Shown here piece after piece: positions 51,891 through 61,758 of a stretch of 64,000 bases of DNA. The notes under the pieces are model-generated. The model was not told where the DNA came from and did no database searches. It was given only the letters and a program-made list of their open reading frames with translations. The stretch comes from Mesorhizobium sp. CA14 (GTDB lineage Bacteria > Pseudomonadota > Alphaproteobacteria > Rhizobiales > Rhizobiaceae): assembly GCF_020165195.1 (NCBI RefSeq), contig NZ_JAIUHR010000003.1, positions 310,001 to 374,000 of the forward strand. The letters are read 5' to 3'. Numbering within the stretch: the stretch's first letter is position 1; every line of letters begins with the position of its first letter. Position numbers and translations under genes: made by a program.

Positions 51891-53039
51891 ATGGTCGTTT
51901 CGCTTTCGCGCCGGGGGGAAGTCGAGCCCTTCCACGCCATGGACATCCTGGCCGAAGCCAACCGGCTGAAGGCCACTGGCGTGCCTGTCGTGTCGATGGC
52001 CGTCGGTCAGCCGTCTGATCCGGCGCCGGTCGGTGTCCGCGAGGCGGCGGCCGCGGCGCTCAGACATGGTCGCATCGGCTATACCGACGCCTTGGGCCTG
52101 GCCGACCTGCGCAAGGCGATAGCGGCGCATTACGGCGAGCATTACGGTATTGACGTCGCGCCGTCGCGCATTGCCGTCACGACCGGCTCGTCGGCCGCCT
52201 TCAACCTCGCTTTCCTCACCATGTTCGATCCGGGCGACCGCGTCGCCATCGCCGCGCCCGGCTATCCTGCCTACCGCAACATCATGGCCGCGCTTGGCAT
52301 CGAGATCGTCGAGATCGAGCTCGGCACGGATGCCTACCTTCACGCCGAGCATCTGAAGGCCGCGCATCGCAAGAAGCCGCTTAAGGGCGTGCTGTTCGCC
52401 AGCCCCGCCAATCCAACCGGCGCGGTCATACCGGCGGACGAGCTCGTTGCGCTGGTCAAGACGGCCGAAGAACTCGGCATCGCCGTGATCTCGGACGAGA
52501 TCTATCACCGGCTGGCCTATGCGGGACCCGATGTGACCGCACTGGCGCATGGCGCCGGCGTCACCGTGATCAATTCCTTCTCGAAATATTATTGCATGAC
52601 CGGCTGGCGCATCGGCTGGATGGTGTTGCCGGAAGAACTGGTGCGGCCGGTCGAGCGTGTCGCCCAGAGCCTCTACATCTCGCCGCCGGAACTGTCGCAG
52701 ATCGCGGCCATCGAGGCCTTCAAGGCGACGGAGGAGCTCGAAAAGGTGAAGGCGCGTTACGCCTGGAACCGCGACCTTCTGATGACGCGTCTGCCCGAAC
52801 TCGGCTTTACGCTCGCCGCACCGATGGACGGCGCCTTCTATGCGTTCTGCGATGTCACCCGCCACACCAATGACAGCATGGCCTTTGCCCGCAAGATGCT
52901 GGCCGAAGCGCATGTCGCGGCGACGCCCGGCCGCGATTTCGACCCGGTGCAGGGCCATCGCACCATGCGCTTTTCCTATGCCGGCAGCCATGACGACATG
53001 GTCGAGGCGCTGGCGCGCATCGAACGCTGGCTGAAATAG
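51891..53039 (+). CDS. PLP-dependent aminotransferase, class I/II
   Basis: Fold-type I aminotransferase, 382 aa, related to aspartate or aromatic aminotransferases. Visible: [20 protein letters not shown], then [12 protein letters not shown]-type loop ([20 protein letters not shown]), [16 protein letters not shown], and the PLP lysine in [20 protein letters not shown]. The substrate cannot be told. Glutaminase follows five bases later; the pair hints at glutamate/glutamine nitrogen exchange. Confidence 0.92.
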   Translation: MVVSLSRRGEVEPFHAMDILAEANRLKATGVPVVSMAVGQPSDPAPVGVREAAAAALRHGRIGYTDALGLADLRKAIAAHYGEHYGIDVAPSRIAVTTGSSAAFNLAFLTMFDPGDRVAIAAPGYPAYRNIMAALGIEIVEIELGTDAYLHAEHLKAAHRKKPLKGVLFASPANPTGAVIPADELVALVKTAEELGIAVISDEIYHRLAYAGPDVTALAHGAGVTVINSFSKYYCMTGWRIGWMVLPEELVRPVERVAQSLYISPPELSQIAAIEAFKATEELEKVKARYAWNRDLLMTRLPELGFTLAAPMDGAFYAFCDVTRHTNDSMAFARKMLAEAHVAATPGRDFDPVQGHRTMRFSYAGSHDDMVEALARIERWLK

Positions 53040-53044
53040 AAGCC

Positions 53045-53974
53045 ATGCCGGAGCTCGACCAAGCACTGGCCGAAGTCGCGGCCGAAATGGCGGCGCGCGC
53101 CGATCGCGGCGAGGTGGCGACCTACATCCCCCAGCTCGGCAAGGTCGATCCGACGAAATTCGGTATCGCCGCCGTGACCAATGACGGCCGCGTCATTCTC
53201 GCCGGCGACGCCGACCAGCCTTTTTCGATCCAGAGCGTCTCGAAAGTCTTCACGCTCACTCTGGCGCTGGGCAAGGTCGGCGATGCGCTCTGGCATCGCG
53301 TCGGCCGCGAGCCGTCCGGCAATCCGTTCAACTCGATCGTCCAGCTCGAGCACGAGAACGGCATCCCGCGCAATCCGTTCATCAATGCCGGCGCCATCGT
53401 CGTTTCCGACGTCCTGCTCGCCGGCCATCAGCCGCGCGAGGCGATCGGCGAAATCCTGCGCTTCATCCAGTTTCTCGCCGATGACGAGGCGATCATCATT
53501 GACCGCGAAGTGGCGGCATCCGAGCGAGCCACCGGCTATCGTAACTTCGCCCTGGCCAACTACATGAAATCCTTTGGCAATCTGCACCACGAGCCGGAGC
53601 TGGCGCTGGGTGTCTATTTCCACCATTGTGCCATTGCCATGAGCTGCCGCCAGCTCGCCATGGCCGGCCGCTTTCTGGCCAATGGCGGCAGGAACCCGGC
53701 GACGGGCCATTCTGTCGTGTCGGTCGAGCGGGCACGCCGCATCGGCGCGCTGATGCTGACCTGCGGCCATTATGACGGTTCCGGCGATTTTGCCTTTCGT
53801 GTCGGCATACCCGGTAAAAGCGGTGTCGACGGCGGCATTCTCGGCATCGTGCCAGGGATAGCTTCGCTGGCAGTGTGGTCGCCCGGCCTCAACGAGAACG
53901 GCAATTCCAAGCTCGGCTCCATCGCGCTGGAGAAGCTCGCCAGGATGATGAACTGGTCGATCTTCGCCCCGTAA
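53045..53974 (+). CDS. glsA: Glutaminase A
   Basis: Beta-lactamase-like glutaminase converting glutamine to glutamate and ammonia; 309 aa. The serine motif is [20 protein letters not shown] (SxxK), Tyr/Asn residues are in [18 protein letters not shown], and the last motif [20 protein letters not shown] matches the family. It starts five bases after the aminotransferase stop and ends before a strong terminator. Confidence 0.96.
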   Translation: MPELDQALAEVAAEMAARADRGEVATYIPQLGKVDPTKFGIAAVTNDGRVILAGDADQPFSIQSVSKVFTLTLALGKVGDALWHRVGREPSGNPFNSIVQLEHENGIPRNPFINAGAIVVSDVLLAGHQPREAIGEILRFIQFLADDEAIIIDREVAASERATGYRNFALANYMKSFGNLHHEPELALGVYFHHCAIAMSCRQLAMAGRFLANGGRNPATGHSVVSVERARRIGALMLTCGHYDGSGDFAFRVGIPGKSGVDGGILGIVPGIASLAVWSPGLNENGNSKLGSIALEKLARMMNWSIFAP

Positions 53975-54015
53975 AGCAACCATGCAGCGGTTTTCCGTCC
54001 TGCGCGGAAACGAAA

Positions 54016-54049
54016 AATCCCGCGCCAGATAGGCGCGGGATTATTTTTA
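54016..54049. terminator. Strong bidirectional intrinsic terminator
   Basis: Perfect 11-bp stem AATCCCGCGCC / GGCGCGGGATT with an AGATA loop, flanked by five A on the left and ATTTTTAAAA on the right. It separates the convergent glsA and rne genes and can end both transcripts. Confidence 0.9.
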
Positions 54050-54076
54050 AAAGATCAGTCTAACGAGCTGAAGGGC

Positions 54077-57043
54077 TTAGAAAAAACCCTTGCGCTGCCA
54101 CCAGCCGGCGCGCTTCGGCTTGTCTTCGGCCTTGGCCTCGTCAGACACGTTCGAAGACACGACGGGAACAACCGGTGCGTCGACTGACTGTGGCTTGCGC
54201 CGCGTCGGATGGGCATTGGTGGCAGGCTCCGCCTCGGTGGTCGCGGGAGCAGCAGCCGCCGGCTCCGGCTCGGGCTCGACAGCCGCGGGCGCGACCTGGG
54301 CCTCGGCCACAGGCTCCGATACCGTCTCGGCCACGGTTTCCTCGGCTGCCTTCTTGGCTCTCGAACGGCGCGGCTTCTTCGGTTTTTCAGCCACCTCGGC
54401 GTCGTCATTGGCTGCCTCGGGAGCGGCAGGCTCGGGCGCGGCTGCCACGACCGGTTCACCGGCGGTTTCCTCACCCTCCGCCGCTTCGTCCTCGGTGTCG
54501 CCGACAGTCTCGCCGGCAACCGCCTCCGAAGCCTCGTCCTCGCGGCGATTGCGTTTGCCGCCGCGCTTGCCGCGCCGGCGCTTCTTGCCGGCGCCTTCAT
54601 CGCTTGCCGCCGCCACGGCTTCGCCGCCGGCGGTCACTTCCTGGGCTGCCTCGTCCGTTGCCGCATTGCCGGCATCGCCGGCTTCCTCCGGCGCCGGAGC
54701 GGCAATGGCTTCACCATTGTGCTCGCGATCGCGGTCCCTGCCGCCGCGCCGCCGCCGGCGTTTGCGGCGCCTGCGGCCTTCGCCGTCCTCGGAGTGCTGC
54801 TGGTGCTGGCCCTGCTGCTGCGGGTGGCGCGGCTGTTCGGCCTTCGCCGAAACCTCTTCTTCCTCTTCCTCGACGACGATCTCGTCCTCGGGCTCTTCCG
54901 GCTCGACATAGGCCGGCAGGCTGCGCACCTCGACGAAGCCTTCCGGCTTTTCGGCAACGGCGCCGCGGAAGATCGCGTAGTGCTGGGTGCCGAGCGTCTC
55001 GTCAGCCTCGATCGTGATGGTCAGGCCGAAGCGGGCTTCGAGCTCCACCAGATTGGCGCGCTTGTGGTTGAGCACGTAGAGCGCGGTCGCGGCCGGCGTG
55101 CGCACGATGATGTGGCTGCGCGAATCCTTGAGCAGGAATTCCTCGATCGCCCGCACCACCATAAGCGCCACGGAGGAATCGGAGCGCACATGGCCGGTGC
55201 CGCCGCAGTGCGGGCAGGGCTTCATGGTCGATTCCAGCACGCTGGCGCGGATGCGCTGGCGCGACATTTCCATCAGGCCGAAATGCGAGATGCGGCCGAC
55301 CTGGATACGGGCGCGGTCGTTCTTGAGGTGATCCTTCAGCCGCTTCTCGACGGAGCGGTTGTTGCGGTTCTCCTCCATGTCGATGAAGTCGATGACGATG
55401 AGGCCGGCAAGGTCGCGCAGTCTGAGCTGGCGCGCGACTTCCTCGGCGGCCTCCAGATTGGTGTGGAGCGCGGTCTCCTCGATCGAATGCTCCTTGGTGG
55501 AGCGGCCGGAGTTGACGTCGATCGAAACCAGCGCCTCGGTCTGGTTGATGATGATGTAGCCGCCGCTCTTCAACGTCACCTGCGGCTGAAGCATGCGGTC
55601 GAGCTGCGCCTCGATGCCGTTGCGCACGAAGATCGGCGTGGTGTCGCGGTAGGGCTGAACCACCTTGGCGTGGCTCGGCATCAGCATGCGCATGAAGTCC
55701 TTGGCCTCGCGATAGCCGTCCTCGCCGGAGACCAGGATCTCGTCGATATCCTTGTTGTAGAGGTCGCGCACCGAGCGCTTGATCAGGCTGCCTTCCTCAT
55801 AGACCAGGGCAGGGGCCGTGGATTGCAGCGTAAGGTTGCGGACATTCTCCCAAAGCCGCATCAGATATTCGTAGTCGCGCTTGATCTCGGCCTTAGTGCG
55901 ACTTTCGCCGGCGGTGCGCAGGATGACGCCCATGCCTTGCGGCACTTCGAGGTCGGCCACGACCTCCTTCAGGCGCTTGCGGTCCTGCGCGTTGGTGATC
56001 TTGCGCGAGATGCCGCCGCCGCGCGCCGTGTTCGGCATCAGCACCGAATAGCGGCCGGCAAGCGAGAGATACGTGGTGAGCGCCGCGCCCTTGTTGCCGC
56101 GCTCTTCCTTGACCACCTGCACCAAAAGAATCTGGCGGCGCTTGATGACTTCCTGGATTTTGTACTGGCGACGCACCGGCTTGCGGCGGTTGCGGATCTC
56201 CTCGAGCGCGTCTTCGGCTCCGACCGATTCGACCTCGTGCTCGTCCGAATGCGAGGAAGAGACCTCCTCCAGCATGCCGCGATCATTGTCGCTGGCGGCG
56301 GCTTCGCCGCTCTGCTCGGGCTGATCCGTCTGCCGGACCGCTTCGGAGATCACGTCGGCGTCGACGCTCGCGGCAATCGAGGTCGAGCCGCCTTCGGACG
56401 GCTTGCCGTCCTCGTCATCGGCGGCCGCTACGGCGTCGCCGCCAGTCTCGGCGGCAGTTTCTTGAGACGTTTCCGACGCGGCCTCGACCGCCTCGAAGGC
56501 TGTTTCGACATTTTCAGCCTGGGCATCGGCGGTCTCGCCGCCAACATTCTCGCCGGCAACCTCGGCAGCGGTGTCGTGGGCCTCTACGGTTTCAGCCTGG
56601 CTTTCCCCGTTCTCCGGGGAAGCCGCGATTTCAACATCGTGCTTGTGCTCGCCGCGCTCGCGGTTCTTGCCGCCGCGGCGCCTGTTGCGGCGGCCGCCGC
56701 GATCGCGCGCCTGCTCTTCGCCGCTCTCGGCTTCCTCGTCGTCTTCGTCCTCGGCTTCCTGCGCTTCGGCGCGCAGCAGAGCCTGACGGTCGGCGACCGG
56801 GATCTGGTAATAATCGGGATGAATTTCACTGAAGGCGAGAAAACCGTGACGGTTGCCGCCATACTCGACAAAGGCTGCCTGGAGGGAAGGTTCGACCCGG
56901 GTTACGCGGGCGAGGTAGATGTTTCCTTTGAGCTGCTTCTTGTCCTGGGATTCAAAGTCGAATTCTTCGATGCGGTTACCGCGAACGACGACAACGCGTG
57001 TTTCCTCCGGGTGGGAGGCGTCTATCAGCATCTTGTTGGGCAT
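54077..57043 (-). CDS. rne: Ribonuclease E
   Basis: Essential endoribonuclease for mRNA decay and rRNA processing, scaffold of the degradosome; 988 aa. The S1 domain (about 35-90 plus 286-325) is interrupted by an acidic/basic insertion of about 200 residues (88-285). The catalytic core has VSIDVNSGRSTKEHS and LIVIDFIDMEENRNNRS with the two metal-binding aspartates, and the Zn-link MKPCPHCGGTGHVRSD. The C-terminal 280 residues are disordered, with arginine-rich RNA-binding patches (RRRKRRRRRGGRDRDREH) and acidic blocks. The long open frame antisense to it is accidental. Confidence 0.97.
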   Translation of the reverse strand: MPNKMLIDASHPEETRVVVVRGNRIEEFDFESQDKKQLKGNIYLARVTRVEPSLQAAFVEYGGNRHGFLAFSEIHPDYYQIPVADRQALLRAEAQEAEDEDDEEAESGEEQARDRGGRRNRRRGGKNRERGEHKHDVEIAASPENGESQAETVEAHDTAAEVAGENVGGETADAQAENVETAFEAVEAASETSQETAAETGGDAVAAADDEDGKPSEGGSTSIAASVDADVISEAVRQTDQPEQSGEAAASDNDRGMLEEVSSSHSDEHEVESVGAEDALEEIRNRRKPVRRQYKIQEVIKRRQILLVQVVKEERGNKGAALTTYLSLAGRYSVLMPNTARGGGISRKITNAQDRKRLKEVVADLEVPQGMGVILRTAGESRTKAEIKRDYEYLMRLWENVRNLTLQSTAPALVYEEGSLIKRSVRDLYNKDIDEILVSGEDGYREAKDFMRMLMPSHAKVVQPYRDTTPIFVRNGIEAQLDRMLQPQVTLKSGGYIIINQTEALVSIDVNSGRSTKEHSIEETALHTNLEAAEEVARQLRLRDLAGLIVIDFIDMEENRNNRSVEKRLKDHLKNDRARIQVGRISHFGLMEMSRQRIRASVLESTMKPCPHCGGTGHVRSDSSVALMVVRAIEEFLLKDSRSHIIVRTPAATALYVLNHKRANLVELEARFGLTITIEADETLGTQHYAIFRGAVAEKPEGFVEVRSLPAYVEPEEPEDEIVVEEEEEEVSAKAEQPRHPQQQGQHQQHSEDGEGRRRRKRRRRRGGRDRDREHNGEAIAAPAPEEAGDAGNAATDEAAQEVTAGGEAVAAASDEGAGKKRRRGKRGGKRNRREDEASEAVAGETVGDTEDEAAEGEETAGEPVVAAAPEPAAPEAANDDAEVAEKPKKPRRSRAKKAAEETVAETVSEPVAEAQVAPAAVEPEPEPAAAAPATTEAEPATNAHPTRRKPQSVDAPVVPVVSSNVSDEAKAEDKPKRAGWWQRKGFF

Positions 57044-57688
57044 TATTTTGTTTCCTGCCGGCAGCCGACGGCCGCAGCCGGCGTGGCAATGCCCGCCGCT
57101 GTGCGCCTGTATCTGTGTGCATGCCGGATAATTGAATGTCCGCTAGCCGCCGCTTGAGCGCGATGGCGGTGCCGCCCGCAGCCACTATGGCGCGGTTCGA
57201 TGCGGACCTTTCCATGATTGCGCTTGAAGCCATCGGCACCAGCAGAACCTTTTGAACCAAAGCCCGGGCTCAGCCGGACCAGCTTGTTTGCTCACGAAGA
57301 GCCGGCGCGGGGCAAACCCGGCCGTTTTCCTCACGCAAGCGATTCCCCCGCCACGGGAGCACGCCTGCGAAAATCGTCGCGACCACCTGAGCCTGGAAGG
57401 ATAACGGAGCCGCCTTTGCATCCGACCTTTGGCAGGAAACTGCTGAGGCGAGCGGTTCCAGGATTGCAGTGATCCAATGTCGCTTTTATGATTTGGCGGC
57501 ATGGAAGGCAACCCCGATTTCGGATGCCGGCAAAAAGCGCTTCCGCAGGGGAAGGTGCCTTCCATCGCGTCTATGAAAGGCTTGGTTAACCTTCTCTGAA
57601 TACCAATCGTTAATTGAATTGGTGGCCTGACAGGCACTCTGCGGGAAGGCTGGGCGCAATGCGTCGAACCGGGAGCGACGGATAAGAG
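57044..57688. promoter_or_regulatory. Divergent region with the long rne leader
   Basis: About 645 bases between rne (minus) and the amidase (plus). No gene was recognised; the frames that cross it are not protein-like. RNase E messages usually have long structured leaders used in autoregulation, which would occupy the left part. Next to the amidase side lies GGTTAACCTTCTCTG near 57591 and CAATCGTTAATTGAATTGG near 57606, TTAA-type motifs reminiscent of CtrA boxes but not a full consensus. Confidence 0.45.
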
Positions 57689-58942
57689 ATGGGACCGGCG
57701 GGCACCGCGGACAAGAGGGGTAGGATCGCCGGGTGTTTCCTGCGCTTGGCCTGGACTGCCTTGCTGCTGACCGTCCTGTCCTGTTTCGCCGCCGCGCACG
57801 CCGACACCCTGCTTGGCGCGACCGGCTACAAGATGGCCGGCGACGCCACAAAGATGCGCATAGTCGTGAATTTCGACCGCGAGCCGGACGTCAAATGGTT
57901 CCTGCTGCGCGGCCCCAATCGCCTGGTCATCGACCTGCCGCGCACACGATTCGCCCTCGACGCCAAGGATGTAAAGCCGCGCGGGCTTGTGCGGGCCGTC
58001 CGCTACGGCGATCAGGGGCACGGTTCGCGCCTGATCCTCACCGGCAAGGGACCTTTCGCCGTCGACAAGCTCGACGTGCTCAAGAATGACGATGGCAGCG
58101 GCTATCGCATCGCCATCGACATGTCGGCCGCCTCGGAACGCGAGTTCGACGCGGCGCTCGCCAACCAGTCGCTGACAACCGGTTCGACGGTTTCCACCGA
58201 AAAGGGCGAGCGGGTCGGCACCGGACCGATCTCGGCGCCCGGCCATCGCTTCACGGTGGTTATCGATCCGGGCCATGGCGGCGTCGATGGTGGCGCAGAA
58301 AGCTCGGCCGGCACGGTCGAGAAGGACGTCACGCTCGCCTTTGCCAAGGAACTGCGCGACAAGCTGGCGGCGGTCGGCAAATACGATGTCTACATGACAC
58401 GCGACAACGACCTGTACCTGGCGCTGGACGAACGCGTGCGCATCGCGCGCCAGCACGAGGCCGATCTTTTGATCTCCATCCATGCCGACACGATCGCCGT
58501 CAAAGGGCTTCGCGGCGCCACGGTCTACACGCTCTCGGACAAGGCCTCCGATCCGGAGGCGCAGGCGCTCGCCGATCGCGAGAATCTCTCCGACCAGTTC
58601 GCCGGAATGAAGATCGAGGACGACAACAAAGAAGTCACCGATATCCTGATCGATCTGATCCGCCGCGAAACCCATAGTTTCTCGATGAGTTTCGCCCATA
58701 CGCTCGTCGGTCAGTTGTCGACCAGCGTCGGCCTCATCAACAATCCGCAGCGTTCGGCCGGCTTCAGAGTGCTCAAGGCCCCCGACGTGCCGTCCGTCCT
58801 GGTCGAGCTCGGTTATCTTTCCAACGTCAAGGACGAGGCGCAGCTGCTCAACGCCGACTGGCGCGGCAAGGCGGCGCAAAGCATAACCAACGCGGTTGGC
58901 CTGTTTGCCGCCGCCAAGGCCGGTACCGCGACGGGCGGCTGA
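57689..58942 (+). CDS. N-acetylmuramoyl-L-alanine amidase (AmiC type)
   Basis: Periplasmic zinc amidase that splits septal peptidoglycan. 417 aa: signal peptide (about 1-38, TVLSCFAAAHA), AMIN domain (about 40-145), and Amidase_3 domain (about 180-405). Zn and catalytic residues: VVIDPGHGGVDGGAESSAGT, EKDVTLAFAKELRDKL, LLISIHADTIAVKG and SVLVELGYLSNVKDEA. It is followed by PBP1A, a natural cell-wall pair. Confidence 0.95.
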   Translation: MGPAGTADKRGRIAGCFLRLAWTALLLTVLSCFAAAHADTLLGATGYKMAGDATKMRIVVNFDREPDVKWFLLRGPNRLVIDLPRTRFALDAKDVKPRGLVRAVRYGDQGHGSRLILTGKGPFAVDKLDVLKNDDGSGYRIAIDMSAASEREFDAALANQSLTTGSTVSTEKGERVGTGPISAPGHRFTVVIDPGHGGVDGGAESSAGTVEKDVTLAFAKELRDKLAAVGKYDVYMTRDNDLYLALDERVRIARQHEADLLISIHADTIAVKGLRGATVYTLSDKASDPEAQALADRENLSDQFAGMKIEDDNKEVTDILIDLIRRETHSFSMSFAHTLVGQLSTSVGLINNPQRSAGFRVLKAPDVPSVLVELGYLSNVKDEAQLLNADWRGKAAQSITNAVGLFAAAKAGTATGG

Positions 58943-59173
58943 GCCTGCCGCATCCGCCCGCAACCGCCGGATGTCTGCAACCACAAGCAGCGTTGCATGA
59001 CAACAACACCAGGCGTTATTATTCGGCAACCGAGTCCTCAAATTTCGCGCTGCCGTATTTTGTCCACATGGCCGCGACATGGGTTTTTCGATTGCGGATT
59101 GGGACCGCCCCGGGAAGCTTGCGCGACTGTCGGCTTCGTTTAGGAAATTCCCGAACCTCGGACTGGAGCGGGC

Positions 59174-61630
59174 ATGATTCGTCTCATCGGCTATTTCTTT
59201 GGCATCGGCACGACGCTGGCGCTGCTGGTGGCGGCCGGTCTTGCCATCTATGTCAGCCATCTGACCAAGGACCTGCCCGACTACGAGGTTTTGGCCAAAT
59301 ACGAACCGCCGGTGACGACGCGTATCCACGCCTCCGACGGTTCGCTGATGGCCGAATATGCGCGCGAACGGCGTCTCTATCTGCCGATCCAGGCCATCCC
59401 TGACCGCGTCAAGGCCGCCTTCATGTCGGCCGAGGACAAGAATTTTTACAACCATCCCGGCATCGACATCACCGGCCTCGGCCGCGCGATTGTCGTCAAC
59501 CTGCAGAACTTCGGCTCAGGCAGGCGCCAGGTCGGCGCCTCGACGATCACCCAGCAGGTGGCGAAGAACTTCCTGCTCACCGCCGACCAGACCTATGAGC
59601 GCAAGATCAAGGAGATGATCCTGGCCTTCCGCATCGAGCAGGCCTATTCGAAAGACCGCATCCTCGAGCTCTACCTCAACGAAATTTTCTTCGGCTTCGG
59701 CGCCTACGGCGTTGCGGGTGCTGCGCTTACCTATTTCGACAAGTCGGTCAACGAGTTGACAGTCGCGGAAGCCGCCTATCTCGCCTCGTTGCCGAAGGGC
59801 CCGAACAACTATCATCCCTTCAAGCACGCCGACCGCGCCCTGGAACGCCGCAACTGGGTCATCGACCAGATGGTCGCGAACGGCTACGTCACCCGTGAGG
59901 AGGGCGACAAGGCCAAGGCCGAACCGCTCGGCGTGACGCCGCGCCGCAACGGCTCATACCTGTTCGCCGGCGAGTACTTCACCGAGGAGGTCCGCCGCCA
60001 GATCATCGCGCGCTACGGCGAGAACGCGCTTTACGAGGGCGGCCTGTCGGTGCGCACGACGCTCGATCCGAAAATCCAGCTCATCGCGCGCAAGGCGATG
60101 CAGAACGGCCTGCTCAAATACGACATGCTGCGCGGCTATCGCGGTCCGGTGAAGCATATCGACATCTCCGGCGACTGGGGCGTGCCGCTCGGCAATGTAA
60201 AGGGTCTCGAGGACGTGCCGGAATGGACGCTGGCCGTCGTGCTCGACAGTTCGGCGACTGGTCTCGCCATCGGCCTTCAGCCGGCGCGACAGGCTTCCGG
60301 CGACCTCGTCAACGACCGTGTCCAGGGTACCGTCAGCAAGGAGGACATGGGCTTCGCCATGCGCCACTTCGTCAACGGCAAGTCCGTCAGGGCGAAGTCC
60401 CCGGCGGAGGTGCTGGAGCCCGGCGACGTGATCTACGTGCAGAAGAACGAAGGCTCCGACAACACCTACATGCTGCGCCAGGTGCCGGAGGTGGAGGGCG
60501 GCCTCGTCGCCATGGATCCGCATACCGGCCGCGTGCTCGCCATGGTCGGTGGCTTCTCCTACGCGCAGTCCGAGTTCAACCGCGCAACCCAGGCGATGCG
60601 CCAGCCCGGCTCCTCGTTCAAGCCGATCGTCTATTCGGCTGCGCTCGACAATGGCTACACCCCCGCCTCGGTGATCATGGACGGCCCCATCACCATCCAG
60701 AGCGGCAACACCACCTGGACGCCGAAGAACTATGACGGCACGGTCGCGGGCCCGGCCACCCTGCGCTCCGGCATCGAGAAGTCGCGCAACCTGATGACCG
60801 TGCGGCTTGCCAACGACATGGGCATGAAGCTGGTCGTGGAATATGCCGAGCGCTTCGGCGTCTACGATCATCTGGCGCCCTATCTGCCGATGGCGCTGGG
60901 CTCCGGCGAGACGACCGTCATGCGCATGGTGTCGGCCTATTCGATCATGGCCAATGGCGGCAAATCGATCAAACCCTCGCTCATCGACCGCATCCAGGAC
61001 CGTTACGGCAAGACGGTGTTCAAGCAGGACGAGCGCGGCTGCGAAGGCTGTAACGCCACCGAATGGAAGGACCAGCCCGAGCCTGAGCTGGTCGACAATT
61101 CCGAACAGGTGCTCGACCCGATGACCGCCTACCAGATCACCTCGATGATGGAAGGCGTGGTGCAGCGCGGCACCGGCGCCACCATCGGTGAACTGGGCCG
61201 CCACATCGCCGGCAAGACCGGCACGACCAATGACGAGAAGGACGCCTGGTTCATCGGCTACACGCCCAACCTCGTCGTCGGCCTTTATATGGGCTACGAC
61301 ACGCCGCGCGGCCTCGGCCATGGCGCCACCGGCGGTGGTCTCGCTGCGCCGATCTTCAAGGACTTCATGCGCGTCGCGCTCGACGGCAAGCCGAACACCG
61401 ACTTCCAGGTCCCGGACGGCATGAAGCTGATCGCCATCAACCGCAAGACCGGCATGCGCGCCGCCGAAGGCGATCCCAACACCATCGTCGAGGCGTTCAA
61501 GCCCGGCACCGGACCGGCCGACAGCTATTGGGTGATCGGCATGGGTGCAGACGGCTCGAACGGCTCGGGCGGAGCGCTGTCGCCCCAGGCCAACCAGGCC
61601 ATCCAGGATGGCGGCGGCGGCCTCTACTGA
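59174..61630 (+). CDS. mrcA: Penicillin-binding protein 1A
   Basis: Bifunctional class A PBP, 818 aa: N-terminal membrane anchor (5-30), glycosyltransferase GT51 domain with MSAEDKNFYNHPGIDITGLG and QVGASTITQQVAKNFLLTAD, an OB-like insert, and transpeptidase with QPGSSFKPIVYSAALDNGYT (SxxK), SGIEKSRNLMTV (SxN) and HIAGKTGTTNDEKDAWFIGY (KTG). It polymerises and cross-links peptidoglycan. It lies 231 bases after the amidase gene. Confidence 0.97.
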   Translation: MIRLIGYFFGIGTTLALLVAAGLAIYVSHLTKDLPDYEVLAKYEPPVTTRIHASDGSLMAEYARERRLYLPIQAIPDRVKAAFMSAEDKNFYNHPGIDITGLGRAIVVNLQNFGSGRRQVGASTITQQVAKNFLLTADQTYERKIKEMILAFRIEQAYSKDRILELYLNEIFFGFGAYGVAGAALTYFDKSVNELTVAEAAYLASLPKGPNNYHPFKHADRALERRNWVIDQMVANGYVTREEGDKAKAEPLGVTPRRNGSYLFAGEYFTEEVRRQIIARYGENALYEGGLSVRTTLDPKIQLIARKAMQNGLLKYDMLRGYRGPVKHIDISGDWGVPLGNVKGLEDVPEWTLAVVLDSSATGLAIGLQPARQASGDLVNDRVQGTVSKEDMGFAMRHFVNGKSVRAKSPAEVLEPGDVIYVQKNEGSDNTYMLRQVPEVEGGLVAMDPHTGRVLAMVGGFSYAQSEFNRATQAMRQPGSSFKPIVYSAALDNGYTPASVIMDGPITIQSGNTTWTPKNYDGTVAGPATLRSGIEKSRNLMTVRLANDMGMKLVVEYAERFGVYDHLAPYLPMALGSGETTVMRMVSAYSIMANGGKSIKPSLIDRIQDRYGKTVFKQDERGCEGCNATEWKDQPEPELVDNSEQVLDPMTAYQITSMMEGVVQRGTGATIGELGRHIAGKTGTTNDEKDAWFIGYTPNLVVGLYMGYDTPRGLGHGATGGGLAAPIFKDFMRVALDGKPNTDFQVPDGMKLIAINRKTGMRAAEGDPNTIVEAFKPGTGPADSYWVIGMGADGSNGSGGALSPQANQAIQDGGGGLY

Positions 61631-61645
61631 CCTCGCGCATTTCTG

Positions 61646-61677
61646 AAATGGGCCGGCGAGAAACCGCCGGCCCATTT
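61646..61677 (+). terminator. Terminator between mrcA and prfB
   Basis: A 13-bp stem AAATGGGCCGGCG / CGCCGGCCCATTT around AGAAAC, followed by CGCTTT. The U-run is weak, so it may be partial or only stabilise the mrcA mRNA end. Confidence 0.6.
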
Positions 61678-61758
61678 CGCTTTACAGGCGGCGATGCCGT
61701 GCCTATGTATCGCGCCTATTCCGAAAAGACCGAAAAGAACAGGACCGAACGAAACGCC

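Noticed and set aside
54209-57157. 982-codon open frame on the plus strand opposite rne
   Set aside because: It mirrors the RNase E coding sequence; high GC and biased codons keep the antisense frame open. Its protein has no domain sense while rne is unmistakable.
57185-59455. 756-codon open frame on the minus strand across the amidase gene
   Set aside because: Shadow of the amidase and the start of PBP1A; His/Arg/Asp-rich composition typical of antisense frames.
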